Positions 7,712 to 16,424 of a stretch of 64,000 nucleotides of DNA are shown in pieces. Below the pieces are notes generated by a model that was not told the origin of the DNA, did no database searches, and saw only the letters and a program-made list of their open reading frames with translations. Within the stretch, counting starts at the first letter, position 1, and each line of letters opens with the position of its first letter. The stretch is taken from NCBI RefSeq assembly GCF_007748175.1, contig NZ_CP037422.1:6216334-6280333 (forward strand), read 5' to 3'. This DNA comes from Gimesia aquarii. GTDB lineage: Bacteria; Planctomycetota; Planctomycetia; Planctomycetales; Planctomycetaceae. Made by a program: the position numbers and the translations under genes.

Positions 7712-8313
7712 GGTATTACCTCCGAATGGGTCGGTGAATTCTATGTAAATTTCAGAACGGATTATCGAGAACGCATTGTCGTTAAATCTGGTTACCAATG
7801 GAAGGGATGTTTCGAATTGTGTGGATCTTTGATTGAAAGTTGCATCGTGATACGACCACAACTAAGGCTCCTTATTAAATAAATTTAATAGAGTTAGGAA
7901 ACAAGCGATCCCGACTCTGAATAATCACGCTTTCAGGTTGAGGTTTGCCTCTCCAACTCAGAATATTCAAAAGACTCACCAAACTCGAAGATTTTCAACA
8001 GATGTCGAAACCAGAATTGCCGTGCCGTTTTTTCTGACCATGCAGGGGGCGTTCAATTCTCACGATCGAATGTGATCTCTTTTGTGATTCATGTTTGACT
8101 CTAAAGTTCAAGCAATTTACGATAACAGGGTACAATTGTTAATTAAACACATTCTGCTTCATGGAATGTATTGAGGCGAACGACTGCATTTTAGAAACAA
8201 TCTGTCAAAGAAGATCATCCGCGCTCTGATAAAAGAACGTGAATCCAACAAAGACGAACATGCCACGTGTAGCCGCACGTGCCAATGATTGATCAACATC
8301 GAATGAGGTTACA
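7712..8313. other. Intergenic region between divergent tal and serine-hydrolase genes
   Basis: About 600 bases with no convincing gene. Both flanking genes read outward, so it should hold two promoters, but no clear -35/-10 pair stands out. An imperfect 22-base palindrome with two CACGTG cores lies at 8262-8283, 31 bases before the serine-hydrolase start, and may be an operator. GAGGTTACA just before 8314 is its ribosome site. Confidence 0.5.
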
Positions 8314-10698
8314 ATGAAAATCTTCCAGCAACTTGTTCTTATCTTTGTCTTCTTACCTGGCTTGGTTATTTGTGCTCGTGCAGAAGAGCCGAAACGTCCA
8401 CCACAGAATTCCCATGAAAAAAAAAGTTCCGACTACATGAGCGCAATTGATCGCTTGAAGGCTGCGATACGACACGAAGTCGAACAGAAGCAAATTCCTG
8501 CATTTTCCATTTCGCTCGTTGACAACGATAAGCTGGTCTGGGCAGAGGGATTCGGCTTTCAAGACAAGGACCGTAAAGTCCCTGCCACAGCGGAAACGGT
8601 CTACCGGGTTGGTTCTGTTTCAAAACTCTTCACCGATGTAGCAGTCATGCAACTCGTTGAAAATGGGACTCTCGACCTGGACACCAACGTGGAGAACTAT
8701 CTTCCCAATTTTAAACCGATCAATCCGGATGGGGTCAACATTTCACTTCGTCAACTCATGACACATCGTTCCGGCCTGGTACGTGAATCACCGGTCGGGA
8801 ACTACTTTGACCCTACAGAACCAACGCTGGCAGACACCGTTGCCAGTCTCAACAGCACACCACTGGTCTACAAGCCAGACACAAAAACGAAGTATTCGAA
8901 TGCAGCGATTGCCGTGGTTGGTGCCGTGTTAGAAAAACAACTTGACCTCTCTCACGCCGAACAGGTTCACCAAAAAATACTTGATCCTCTACAGATGAAT
9001 CATAGTGGATTCACAGTAACTCCCACCGTAAAAAAACATCTCGCCACGGGCTGGATGCGAACCAATGATGGCCGACGCTTTATAGCACCGAGCTTTCTCC
9101 TCGGTACGGGACCGGCAGGTAACTTGTACTCAAATGTTGTGGATCTGGGAAAATTTCTGACCTGTATGTTCAACGAAGGGCAAATTGACCATGGTCAAAT
9201 TCTAAAACAAGATACGTATCAATCGATGATTTCACCACAGAAAGACCCCGATGGCAAACCGCTAAGTTATGGTATTGGGTTTCGTATCCAGGACCTGGAT
9301 GGTTACGCTAAAGTCGGTCACGGTGGTGCGGTCTACGGCTTTTCCACACAATTGGAAGCATTACCCGAACGGAAGATAGGTGTTGCCGCCGTCTCTTCAC
9401 TGGATGGAACAAACGGGGTTGTCAGTCGGCTGGCTAATTATGCGCTGCGATTGATGATCGCCGCTCAAGATGGTAAACCACTTCCGGTTTACCGTATGAC
9501 TGGCCCCCTTCCTGCAGAACGTGCAGAAGAGCTGGTTGGCCTCTACCGAAATGAAAAAGAAAACAAGTTTACTCGCATCACAGAGCTAAACGGCGATGTT
9601 TTTATGCACCGCGGCTCCTATCGCTACGAACTCCGTTCTGCCGCCGATGACGGTACGATTGTAACAGATGATTCGTTCGGCTTTGGCACCAAAGTGCAAT
9701 TGGAAAACAAGGATGTCCTCAAGGTTGGTAAAACAAAATACGATCGAGTACCAGACTCACCACCACCGAAAATTCCCACAGACTGGAAAGGATTGATTGG
9801 CGAATATGGCTGGGATCACAATACGTTGTATATCTTTGAAGACGAAGGTCAGTTGTACGCGTTGATCGAATGGTTCTATTATTACCCTTTGAAGCAGGTC
9901 GACCGCAACACATTCGAGTTTCCCGACTACGGCCTGTACCATGGTGAAGGTCTGAACTTTACTCGTGGTGAAGATGACATTGCGACTGAGGTCGTTGCTG
10001 CCGAGGTGAAATTTCTGCGTCGTGAAGTCGGTACCAAAGATGGCGAAACCTTTCGTATTACACCCGTCAAACCGATCGATGATCTCCGCGCAGCGGCACT
10101 CGCTGCATCTCCACCACCCGAACCCGGAAATTATCGACAGGCTGATCTGGTCGATCTGACAACTCTTGACCCCACCATCAAGCTCGATATTCGTTATGCC
10201 ACAAAAAACAACTTCACCGGCGCCGTCTTCTACAAACAACCACGGGCCTTCATGCAGCGTCCTGCCGCCGAAGCAGTCGTCCGGGCGAACGCACGGCTTA
10301 AAAAACGAGGTCTTGGATTACTTATCCACGACGCCTATCGCCCCTGGCACGTCACAAAAATGTTCTGGGACGCAACGCCATCTGACCTCAAAGATTTTGT
10401 CGCCAATCCCGCCTACGGTTCTCGTCACAACCGCGGCTGTGCAGTCGACCTGACGCTTTACGATCTTAAGACAGATAAACCAATCCAGATGGTTGCCGGC
10501 TATGATGAATTTTCACCACGTTCTTTTCCACTGTATCCCGGAGGAACGTCTCGCCAGCGCTGGTACCGACAATTACTGCGTCAGACCATGGAAGCAGAAG
10601 ATTTCACAGTCTACGAATTTGAATGGTGGCACTTCGATTTCAAGGATTGGAAAAAATATCGCATCGGAAATCAAACATTTGAAAAAATCGGCCGATAA
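8314..10698 (+). CDS. Fusion of beta-lactamase-family serine hydrolase and VanX-type D-Ala-D-Ala dipeptidase
   Basis: 794 residues with a signal peptide ending near ARA (residue 22), so periplasmic. Residues about 45-390 are a class C beta-lactamase/DD-peptidase fold: S101-V-S-K104 is the SxxK nucleophile motif, KYSNAA gives YxN and GHGGAVYG the KTG-equivalent. A beta-rich linker domain (about 400-590) follows. Residues about 600-794 match VanX/M15D: R676 in DAYRPWH, zinc ligands H705 and D712 in SRHNRGCAVD, and E770 with H773 in EWWH. All catalytic residues of both parts are present. It probably trims or recycles cell-wall peptides, one part cutting D-amino-acid bonds and the other hydrolysing D-Ala-D-Ala-type dipeptides. 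Frame is uninterrupted across both, so it is a true fusion. Confidence 0.9.
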   Translation: MKIFQQLVLIFVFLPGLVICARAEEPKRPPQNSHEKKSSDYMSAIDRLKAAIRHEVEQKQIPAFSISLVDNDKLVWAEGFGFQDKDRKVPATAETVYRVGSVSKLFTDVAVMQLVENGTLDLDTNVENYLPNFKPINPDGVNISLRQLMTHRSGLVRESPVGNYFDPTEPTLADTVASLNSTPLVYKPDTKTKYSNAAIAVVGAVLEKQLDLSHAEQVHQKILDPLQMNHSGFTVTPTVKKHLATGWMRTNDGRRFIAPSFLLGTGPAGNLYSNVVDLGKFLTCMFNEGQIDHGQILKQDTYQSMISPQKDPDGKPLSYGIGFRIQDLDGYAKVGHGGAVYGFSTQLEALPERKIGVAAVSSLDGTNGVVSRLANYALRLMIAAQDGKPLPVYRMTGPLPAERAEELVGLYRNEKENKFTRITELNGDVFMHRGSYRYELRSAADDGTIVTDDSFGFGTKVQLENKDVLKVGKTKYDRVPDSPPPKIPTDWKGLIGEYGWDHNTLYIFEDEGQLYALIEWFYYYPLKQVDRNTFEFPDYGLYHGEGLNFTRGEDDIATEVVAAEVKFLRREVGTKDGETFRITPVKPIDDLRAAALAASPPPEPGNYRQADLVDLTTLDPTIKLDIRYATKNNFTGAVFYKQPRAFMQRPAAEAVVRANARLKKRGLGLLIHDAYRPWHVTKMFWDATPSDLKDFVANPAYGSRHNRGCAVDLTLYDLKTDKPIQMVAGYDEFSPRSFPLYPGGTSRQRWYRQLLRQTMEAEDFTVYEFEWWHFDFKDWKKYRIGNQTFEKIGR

Positions 10699-10724
10699 TC
10701 TACTGAAAACTGATTCTAGTGCAA

Positions 10725-10813
10725 TTTTACTACCACGAAATACACTAAAGACACGAAATTAATAGTCGATGTTTTGAGATTTCGTGCTTTTCGTGACTTT
10801 CGTGGTAGAAAAT
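10725..10813. repeat. Inverted CACGAAA/TTTCGTG repeat
   Basis: Left arm 10725-10759 and right arm 10779-10813 are imperfect inverted copies (roughly four of five bases pair) built from spaced CACGAAA units: CCACGAAA-CACTAAA-CACGAAA against TTTCGTG-TTTTCGTG-TTTCGTGG. It lies just after the fusion hydrolase stop and before the DUF3565 gene. Such TTTCGTG arrays are, from memory, dispersed in planctomycete and related genomes. It may act as a terminator hairpin. Confidence 0.75.
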
Positions 10814-10852
10814 CTGATCTTGGTAATCTTTTTATCTAAGGAAGAATGACAA

Positions 10853-11062
10853 GTGCTGCAACCAATCATTGGTCTCCACACTGACGATGAGGGACATTGG
10901 GTAGCGCAATTAGATTGTGGGCATAATGAGCATGTCCGTCATGATCCCCCCATGATTGTTCGTGAATGGGTTACATCAGAATCCGGTCGTAATTCCATGT
11001 TGGGGCATCAGCTCGATTGCAAGAAGTGTGATGAACGTGCTCCACAAGACGAACGCCCCTAG
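10853..11062 (+). CDS. DUF3565 family small protein
   Basis: 69 residues from GTG at 10853, with GGAAG eight bases before. The sequence follows the DUF3565 pattern closely: PIIGLHTDDEGHWVAQLDCG, HVRHDPP, and a C-terminal DCKKCD. Conserved Cys and His residues (CGH, HxRHD, CxxC) suggest metal binding. Role unknown in the family. Stands alone; the converging BlaR1-like gene ends 31 bases downstream. Confidence 0.88.
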   Translation: MLQPIIGLHTDDEGHWVAQLDCGHNEHVRHDPPMIVREWVTSESGRNSMLGHQLDCKKCDERAPQDERP

Positions 11063-11092
11063 CTAAGAGATGAATGGAACACGGCCTCATCT

Positions 11093-14074
11093 CTATTGAT
11101 CTGAATTGGTAGAAGAATTACTGCTCTTAAGTGGAGTTGTGTCATACGGAATCTGTTCTCCGTATTGCCATTCCTTTGAAGTATCGACTTGCAGAATAAA
11201 CGGCTCATGAGATATAACTTTGGCGGCATATTTCAGATCATCGAATTCGTACTTGGTCTTCCAGACTCGATGAGATACTTTCCAGTAGGCAGGAGGATAA
11301 GTCTGAGGATAGCTACCTTTGAAAGCCCCGTCATTTATCGTAAAGACTCCCGCCATGGAGTTCATGGTTTCTGACTGAGTAAAGTTAGGAACTTTCGGGT
11401 AACCATATACGGTCCAATTAACCAGTGGTTGATTTTTGAGATCGACAACCCGACCTGCAATCGGAACATTTTTGACGAGGTCAATGGTTCCTAAATCAAA
11501 CGACTCCTGGTCTGGTATCTCAGATCTCATCCCCAAAACCCCACGTTTTTCTTTGGGTAACCAGGACGTCACCGCCGAATACCCATCTGCATAGGAATTG
11601 AATCTTAAGTTGATGAGTCCCGGAGGAACAATACACTGGAATCGTCCCTCAAAGTCGGTCACAAGATCAAACTTCAACCAACTAAAACCTGGCCAACGTT
11701 TACTAATGGTCTGTCCATAAATTAATGTCAGCTTGTAGTCTTTGACGTTCTCCTTAGTATCATACTTTTGAATTCGCCCATGGACTTTGACACCAGGAGC
11801 TACGCGAATCTTGAGAGGAATTTCCTGATTTGCTTTCACTTCAATTCGGGGGGCCACATTGGCTCGCAACGGTTGGTCTTCCGGTAGAAACGCAGGTACA
11901 AAAATGAAACCCACAGCCATTTTTTCGACGAAAAACTTCCCGTCGGTAGCAACAGGTACATTGACAATATGTTGGAACCCTGTCGGCCTTCCTGGCACTG
12001 ATTCTAACTTAAACGGTAGTTCCTTTGGTAACGCAAAACCTTCCGCAACAAGCAACTGCCCCTTTACAGATCCTGTTTCAGGCAGACGCAGACTGAAGTG
12101 TGGCATCTTCTCCGACGGGCGTACATTCAGGAAAAAATTCTGGTTGTATCGCATCTTACCCATATCACCTGGTGGAACGAGTATCATCTCCTTCAGAGCT
12201 CCGGGAGTAACGTATGGTAAATGGGCCATTCCGTCCGCTCGCGTGATCCCAGTTGACTGCACCTCCCATTCTTTCGGCATCGGGTATCCTACTCCTCTCG
12301 GAACACCAATACTTCGCGGAATGACACGTACACCTGTTAACGGAGTCCCTTTTGAGTCGAGCACACTTATCCAAGTTCCTGTCGTTGCTGCCAGCGACAA
12401 CTCAGATCGTTTTCTTTTAGATAAGGAAGTAATCACCGTAGACCAATTGCTACGAGCAGCCACATATCCATCGGCCTTGGCCCAGACTGCACCGAATTCG
12501 CGTTTCTTCATCTCCTCAGCTGGAATTTTGAGTGAGTAATTCCCCAGCGAATCTGCGACCCCCGAAGCGATGACACGTCCTTGATCTCGTTTTTGAAAAT
12601 CGGAATAGGCGACCAAAGCGACCTTGGCACCGTCGATTCCCTGTTTATTTTGATCCACGATACGGCCGATAATGGTATTTTTTTGCTTGACTATGACCGC
12701 TGACTTGGCATTGTCTAACTTACGATTCTTCTGATCGATGTCAACTTTGATCTTCGGTTCGATTTTGGTTTTGACTTGTGGAACTGCAACCGTGTCAGCC
12801 GCAGGTACTCTATCGTTAACAACCGCTGTGGGAGAATCTGTTGTTGGACTGATGACTTCAGCGCGTACAACTGGTACCAGTGGTATCGCAGCGAGAATGA
12901 TTCCGATCAGACCAATGAGCACCGCTGATTTGACGCTTAACTTGATAGAAAATGTTCGATCTGATTTCATCAGTCGTGTGATGCGCTGTTCTATGTCACC
13001 CGCATCATCAAGTAAGGTCGTGGTCAATGGAATAGGAAGATTTTGGGTAACAGACCATTCAGCAACTTTCACAATTGCTTCGGCCAGCGGTAGCCCATCG
13101 CCCAATTGTTTAACCACGTGATCGTCACAGATACGTTCGCGCAAACGGCTAATCTGCTGATTGATGTGTCGCAGCAAAGGATTCCACCAAAACCCGATAC
13201 CAGCCAACTGTTGAAGAATTGCGATTGACGTATCGTGGCGCGTAACGTGTGCCACCTCATGAGCCAGAACACAGGCAAGTTCTTCATCATTCAGTGACTC
13301 AGCCAACCCTTCCGGCATAACAATCACTGATCGCCAGAGACCCAGAGTCAAGGGAGCAGGTGCTATTGGCGATTCAAAAACAGTTGCTGTTTTAGTTCCC
13401 TCCTTATTAGGATAGACTTGATGCATTGCGTTCATGATGCGTACATCGGTTATCGGCTGTAGTGAGCGTCTCAGTTGCCAAATAACAAACAATCCACGAA
13501 CGAACTTCACCAGAAGCCAAAAAGCAACGGCTGCCCAAACTAACGCAAGCACGCGACCAATATTTCGAATGACTTCGAAACTTGAAAATCTTTGATTTGA
13601 TTTGGATGTTCCTGGTGACTCAGCTACCGCTAAATCCTTCGGCATGGTATCAGCGGCAATCTCCGCTGTTTCCTGCTTTGGTTCGGCAGTAGAGGAGCTT
13701 TCAATCCTACTTTGATCGTCACCTGTGTCGTGTGTTTTTGTTGTGGTCAAATTGGGTGATATAACCGACCAGGGAACATGGTCAACAAAATTATCAGTTG
13801 TTAGAGACGATTCTAAAGCAGGTAAATCCACACGCTCTAATGAGCCAATGGCAATCGGCACAACACCAAACCCTTGACCGGAAGAAACCCAGATCGCCAA
13901 TGGACTGACCAAAATCAATACGAGGGCGATACAAAATAATCCATGCCGCGTCGGTAACGTCCATCGACGAGCCCATAATCCGACTAATACAGCCACGACG
14001 CTTAAAATAATCGAAGCCAGAACAACATTAAAAATCAGCAATTCGACCTGAGTAGAAAATGGCAAGAATGGCAT
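11093..14074 (-). CDS. BlaR1-like M56 peptidase with long regulatory-like C-terminus
   Basis: 993 residues from ATG at 14074 (AGGAG seven bases before). The N-terminus has several membrane helices, with a long linker between the second and third, then the gluzincin motif H272-E-V-A-H276 of M56 proteases and another helix near residue 390. The remaining ~560 residues contain carboxypeptidase-regulatory-like beta-sandwich repeats (GRIVDQNKQGIDGAKVALVA, GRVVDLKNQPLVNWTVYG), not the penicillin-binding sensor of true BlaR1. It is transcribed ten bases after blaI, so it should be the sensor-protease that senses an external signal and inactivates that repressor. The ligand is unlikely to be a beta-lactam. 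Confidence 0.85.
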   Translation of the reverse strand: MPFLPFSTQVELLIFNVVLASIILSVVAVLVGLWARRWTLPTRHGLFCIALVLILVSPLAIWVSSGQGFGVVPIAIGSLERVDLPALESSLTTDNFVDHVPWSVISPNLTTTKTHDTGDDQSRIESSSTAEPKQETAEIAADTMPKDLAVAESPGTSKSNQRFSSFEVIRNIGRVLALVWAAVAFWLLVKFVRGLFVIWQLRRSLQPITDVRIMNAMHQVYPNKEGTKTATVFESPIAPAPLTLGLWRSVIVMPEGLAESLNDEELACVLAHEVAHVTRHDTSIAILQQLAGIGFWWNPLLRHINQQISRLRERICDDHVVKQLGDGLPLAEAIVKVAEWSVTQNLPIPLTTTLLDDAGDIEQRITRLMKSDRTFSIKLSVKSAVLIGLIGIILAAIPLVPVVRAEVISPTTDSPTAVVNDRVPAADTVAVPQVKTKIEPKIKVDIDQKNRKLDNAKSAVIVKQKNTIIGRIVDQNKQGIDGAKVALVAYSDFQKRDQGRVIASGVADSLGNYSLKIPAEEMKKREFGAVWAKADGYVAARSNWSTVITSLSKRKRSELSLAATTGTWISVLDSKGTPLTGVRVIPRSIGVPRGVGYPMPKEWEVQSTGITRADGMAHLPYVTPGALKEMILVPPGDMGKMRYNQNFFLNVRPSEKMPHFSLRLPETGSVKGQLLVAEGFALPKELPFKLESVPGRPTGFQHIVNVPVATDGKFFVEKMAVGFIFVPAFLPEDQPLRANVAPRIEVKANQEIPLKIRVAPGVKVHGRIQKYDTKENVKDYKLTLIYGQTISKRWPGFSWLKFDLVTDFEGRFQCIVPPGLINLRFNSYADGYSAVTSWLPKEKRGVLGMRSEIPDQESFDLGTIDLVKNVPIAGRVVDLKNQPLVNWTVYGYPKVPNFTQSETMNSMAGVFTINDGAFKGSYPQTYPPAYWKVSHRVWKTKYEFDDLKYAAKVISHEPFILQVDTSKEWQYGEQIPYDTTPLKSSNSSTNSDQ

Positions 14075-14084
14075 TGAGGAACTC

Positions 14085-14486
14085 CTACTTCTTCGTCTTG
14101 CGGTTTGATGACTTCGAATTGAGTATTTCACGTAAGCGTGTAATCTCAGCAGGCTTGAGCTTCTTAGTCCCCAGCAAGCTCATCAGCAAATCACTGGCAG
14201 AACCTGCAAAATACGAATCGACAAACTCTTCAGCAATTTCACGAGAAGCCTGTTCTCGACTCTGTGTCGCCACGTAGCGAAAACCATCGTCATGTTTCTT
14301 TCGCTGCAACCAGCCACGTTTCTCTAGACGATCGACTTGATTCAAGACAGTCGTCCGTGTCACTTCTCTTTGCTCGCATATTTTCTCCCAGATCTCCGTC
14401 ACCGTCATTCCAACCTTCGGTCCGTTCCAAATCACTTCGAGAATCTGGTATTGCGCCGCTGTTAATGTCCCCTCGGCATTCGTCAT
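14085..14486 (-). CDS. BlaI/MecI/CopY-family repressor
   Basis: 133 residues from ATG at 14486 (AGGGAG eight bases before). It is a winged-helix DNA-binding protein: LTAAQYQILEVIWN and VTRTTVLNQVDRLEKRGWL are the helix-turn-helix region, followed by a dimerisation tail. It should repress its own operon with the downstream M56 protease, which would cleave it on signal. Two palindromes in its promoter fit autoregulation. Confidence 0.93.
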   Translation of the reverse strand: MTNAEGTLTAAQYQILEVIWNGPKVGMTVTEIWEKICEQREVTRTTVLNQVDRLEKRGWLQRKKHDDGFRYVATQSREQASREIAEEFVDSYFAGSASDLLMSLLGTKKLKPAEITRLREILNSKSSNRKTKK

Positions 14487-14516
14487 TTTGTGAACTCCCT
14501 GAGCATGACCAGTTAA

Positions 14517-14530
14517 ACGACATGTGTCGT
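14517..14530. promoter_or_regulatory. BlaI-type operator 1
   Basis: ACGACA-TG-TGTCGT, a perfect 14-base dyad just downstream of the -10 box on the minus strand. The half-site is identical to that of operator 2, and the centres are 26 bases apart, close to two and a half helical turns. Confidence 0.8.
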
Positions 14531-14531
14531 C

Positions 14532-14559
14532 AGTATACACAAACGACAACTGTCGTCAA
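14532..14559 (-). promoter_or_regulatory. Promoter of blaI-blaR1-like operon
   Basis: On the minus strand TTGACG (14554-14559), a 16-base spacer and TATACT (14532-14537) form a good housekeeping promoter. Operator 2 overlaps the -35 box and spacer; operator 1 covers the start-site region. Confidence 0.75.
14543..14556. promoter_or_regulatory. BlaI-type operator 2
   Basis: ACGACA-AC-TGTCGT, a perfect dyad with the same half-site as operator 1, lying across the -35 element of the blaI promoter. Bound repressor would block RNA polymerase directly. Confidence 0.8.
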
Positions 14560-14658
14560 CAGCAATATGAGAGAAAAAAGGAAATCTAAAAACGAAAGGG
14601 ACGCTAGTCACGGCATGATTAAGGAAAATAGTCCTTTATTGATTTCTGCACACCGAGC

Positions 14659-14730
14659 TGAGCGGTACGGCGCTAGCCGCCGGTATTATGACTCTTGCTT
14701 TTTGACCGGTGGCTAGCGCCATTCCGCTCA
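14659..14730. repeat. REP-like long palindrome
   Basis: Two 26-base arms (14659-14684 and 14705-14730) pair at 23 of 26 positions around GGCGCTAGCC, with a 20-base spacer. It lies between the end of the phosphodiesterase and the blaI promoter. Its GC content is well above the surroundings. The form suggests a dispersed REP/MITE-like element; it may also end phosphodiesterase transcripts. Confidence 0.7.
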
Positions 14731-14781
14731 AGAAGAAGGTAAAAAAGCCTCACTCATTGATTCCGATGAGGCCATCGTCAT

Positions 14782-16158
14782 TCAGTCTTCCTGCAACGCC
14801 TTAGTCAGCGGTTTTCCTTCAGCAGTAGGCAGTTTCACCCCCAACAGCTTTGCGATGGTGGGAGCCACATCAAGACTCTGGACCTTGCCAAGTTTGGTGC
14901 CTGGCTTAATACCGTAACCTGAGATGACCAGTGTTCCGAGCATGTCCGGGTCATCGGGAAGATAACCGTGCGTCCCTCCTTTGGTCTTACGCGGGGCCAC
15001 TACTTCATCGCCTGACTGACTGTTCGAGAACGAATAACCTGATTTCGCCGCCAGCCACAAGTCCGGTGCATGGGAATCTTGTTCTGGTGTGGGCTGACCG
15101 AGCTTCGTATATTCATCGGCACCGAGTACTGACTGAACTCCCTCTACCGTTTCAAGTTTTTTCTTCAGACTCTTGATGGTTTCCGCGCGATTTGCGTCAT
15201 CCAGAACATAGACCATGCAGGCCCCCCCTTGTGCCAGACAATAGGCCTGTTTTTTCTCTTTGGACAACAAGCCTTCCTTTTTAAGCAGCACATTCGGTCG
15301 GATATCTTTCGTAATCGGATAGAAACCATGATCGCTGGCAATCACAAAAGTCGTCTTTTCACCGTAGGGAGAGAGTTTCACCGCTTCCACAAGGTCTCGC
15401 AGACGATCATCGGCATAGCTGGCCGACCAGTAGGCCTCAGGGCTCCTGGGACCATGTTTGTGCTCAACATGATCGACCTCGACGAGGTGAATCAACAACA
15501 AATTGGGCGGATGATTTTGGAACAGATGCCGAGCCATGCGGGTATACAGCCAATCCCGTTTCACACCCCCGCCGCTCTCACGCGTCCATGCACCATGCAG
15601 ATCAACGGGCAAACCGGCTTCCCGCAATTCGTCCAGCCAGACTTTCGTTCCATACTTCGGCCAGGCCTCTTTGCCAAACATGTCCGGCACGGTCCAATCG
15701 AGCGTGCGGGCGTTGCGGCTCGCGGGCCAAATAATTCCTGCAGTCACCAACCCTGCCCGATGTGCGACATCATATATGGTAGGCACCTTGACAATCTGAT
15801 CCTTGTCGAACAGGGGATCGGGAATGAACGGCACTGGAGAGGCACTTTTGCGGTCCAGATAGTTATTCCCAATGACTCCATGTTTAGCAGGCGTTGTGCC
15901 GGTAACCAGTGTGGTATGATTGGGCCAGGTAACCGTAGGAAACGAGCAAACGATCCCGTCAGCGCGTGCACCATTTTTTGCCAGTTTTTTTAACGTCGGC
16001 ATATCTGCCAGAGGATCATCCAGATAAAAATTTGCCAGTCCGTCCACACTCACTAGGACCACACAACGATCATCATGCGCTTCCGCAGAGTGAGAAACCG
16101 TTTCCAGGTTAAATATTACTAAACTGGTCAGGATGAAACCAATAAGTTTTCCGTACAT
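14782..16158 (-). CDS. Secreted alkaline-phosphatase-superfamily phosphodiesterase (type I PDE/NPP)
   Basis: 458 residues starting MYGKLIGF..., nine bases after GGAG; an earlier TTG is less likely. Signal peptide, then VLVSVDGL with the first metal Asp. FPTVTWPNHTTLVTG contains the Thr nucleophile typical of nucleotide pyrophosphatases/phosphodiesterases, and ASDHGF and GTHGYLPDD supply later metal ligands. It likely hydrolyses phosphodiester or nucleotide substrates in the periplasm. No partner gene is apparent. Confidence 0.9.
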   Translation of the reverse strand: MYGKLIGFILTSLVIFNLETVSHSAEAHDDRCVVLVSVDGLANFYLDDPLADMPTLKKLAKNGARADGIVCSFPTVTWPNHTTLVTGTTPAKHGVIGNNYLDRKSASPVPFIPDPLFDKDQIVKVPTIYDVAHRAGLVTAGIIWPASRNARTLDWTVPDMFGKEAWPKYGTKVWLDELREAGLPVDLHGAWTRESGGGVKRDWLYTRMARHLFQNHPPNLLLIHLVEVDHVEHKHGPRSPEAYWSASYADDRLRDLVEAVKLSPYGEKTTFVIASDHGFYPITKDIRPNVLLKKEGLLSKEKKQAYCLAQGGACMVYVLDDANRAETIKSLKKKLETVEGVQSVLGADEYTKLGQPTPEQDSHAPDLWLAAKSGYSFSNSQSGDEVVAPRKTKGGTHGYLPDDPDMLGTLVISGYGIKPGTKLGKVQSLDVAPTIAKLLGVKLPTAEGKPLTKALQED

Positions 16159-16424
16159 TGACGATGTCTCCAAAGCTTGTATTAAAACTACTCAGTCATT
16201 CGGCCTAACTTGTTGGTCAGGCTCACATCCATTGTGTGACACCCGCGTAGTCAATGCAACCAAGATTATTCTCTCGTTATGAACAATTTATTATCTTTGA
16301 AGTCTTGCTTGCCTCTTTCATACGGTATTCTGTACCATGAACACTCACTATAAAATCATGATCAGGCTAAGTTTTTCTGCAGATCTCTCCTGATACTCGA
16401 ACAGGTCTACTGAGCAGAAATAGC

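Noticed and set aside
6626-7861. Longer transaldolase start at 7861
   Set aside because: The extra 50 residues lack family similarity; a strong ribosome site sits before ATG at 7711.
9757-10239. 160-residue open frame on - strand
   Set aside because: Antisense to the serine-hydrolase/VanX fusion, which is conserved throughout.
11859-12539. 226-residue open frame on + strand
   Set aside because: Antisense to the BlaR1-like gene; no family resemblance or ribosome site.
14264-14716. 150-residue open frame on + strand
   Set aside because: Overlaps blaI antisense, its operators and the REP-like palindrome; no family resemblance.
15229-15993. 254-residue open frame on + strand
   Set aside because: Antisense to the phosphodiesterase, whose catalytic motifs are clear on the other strand; composition is unlike a protein family.
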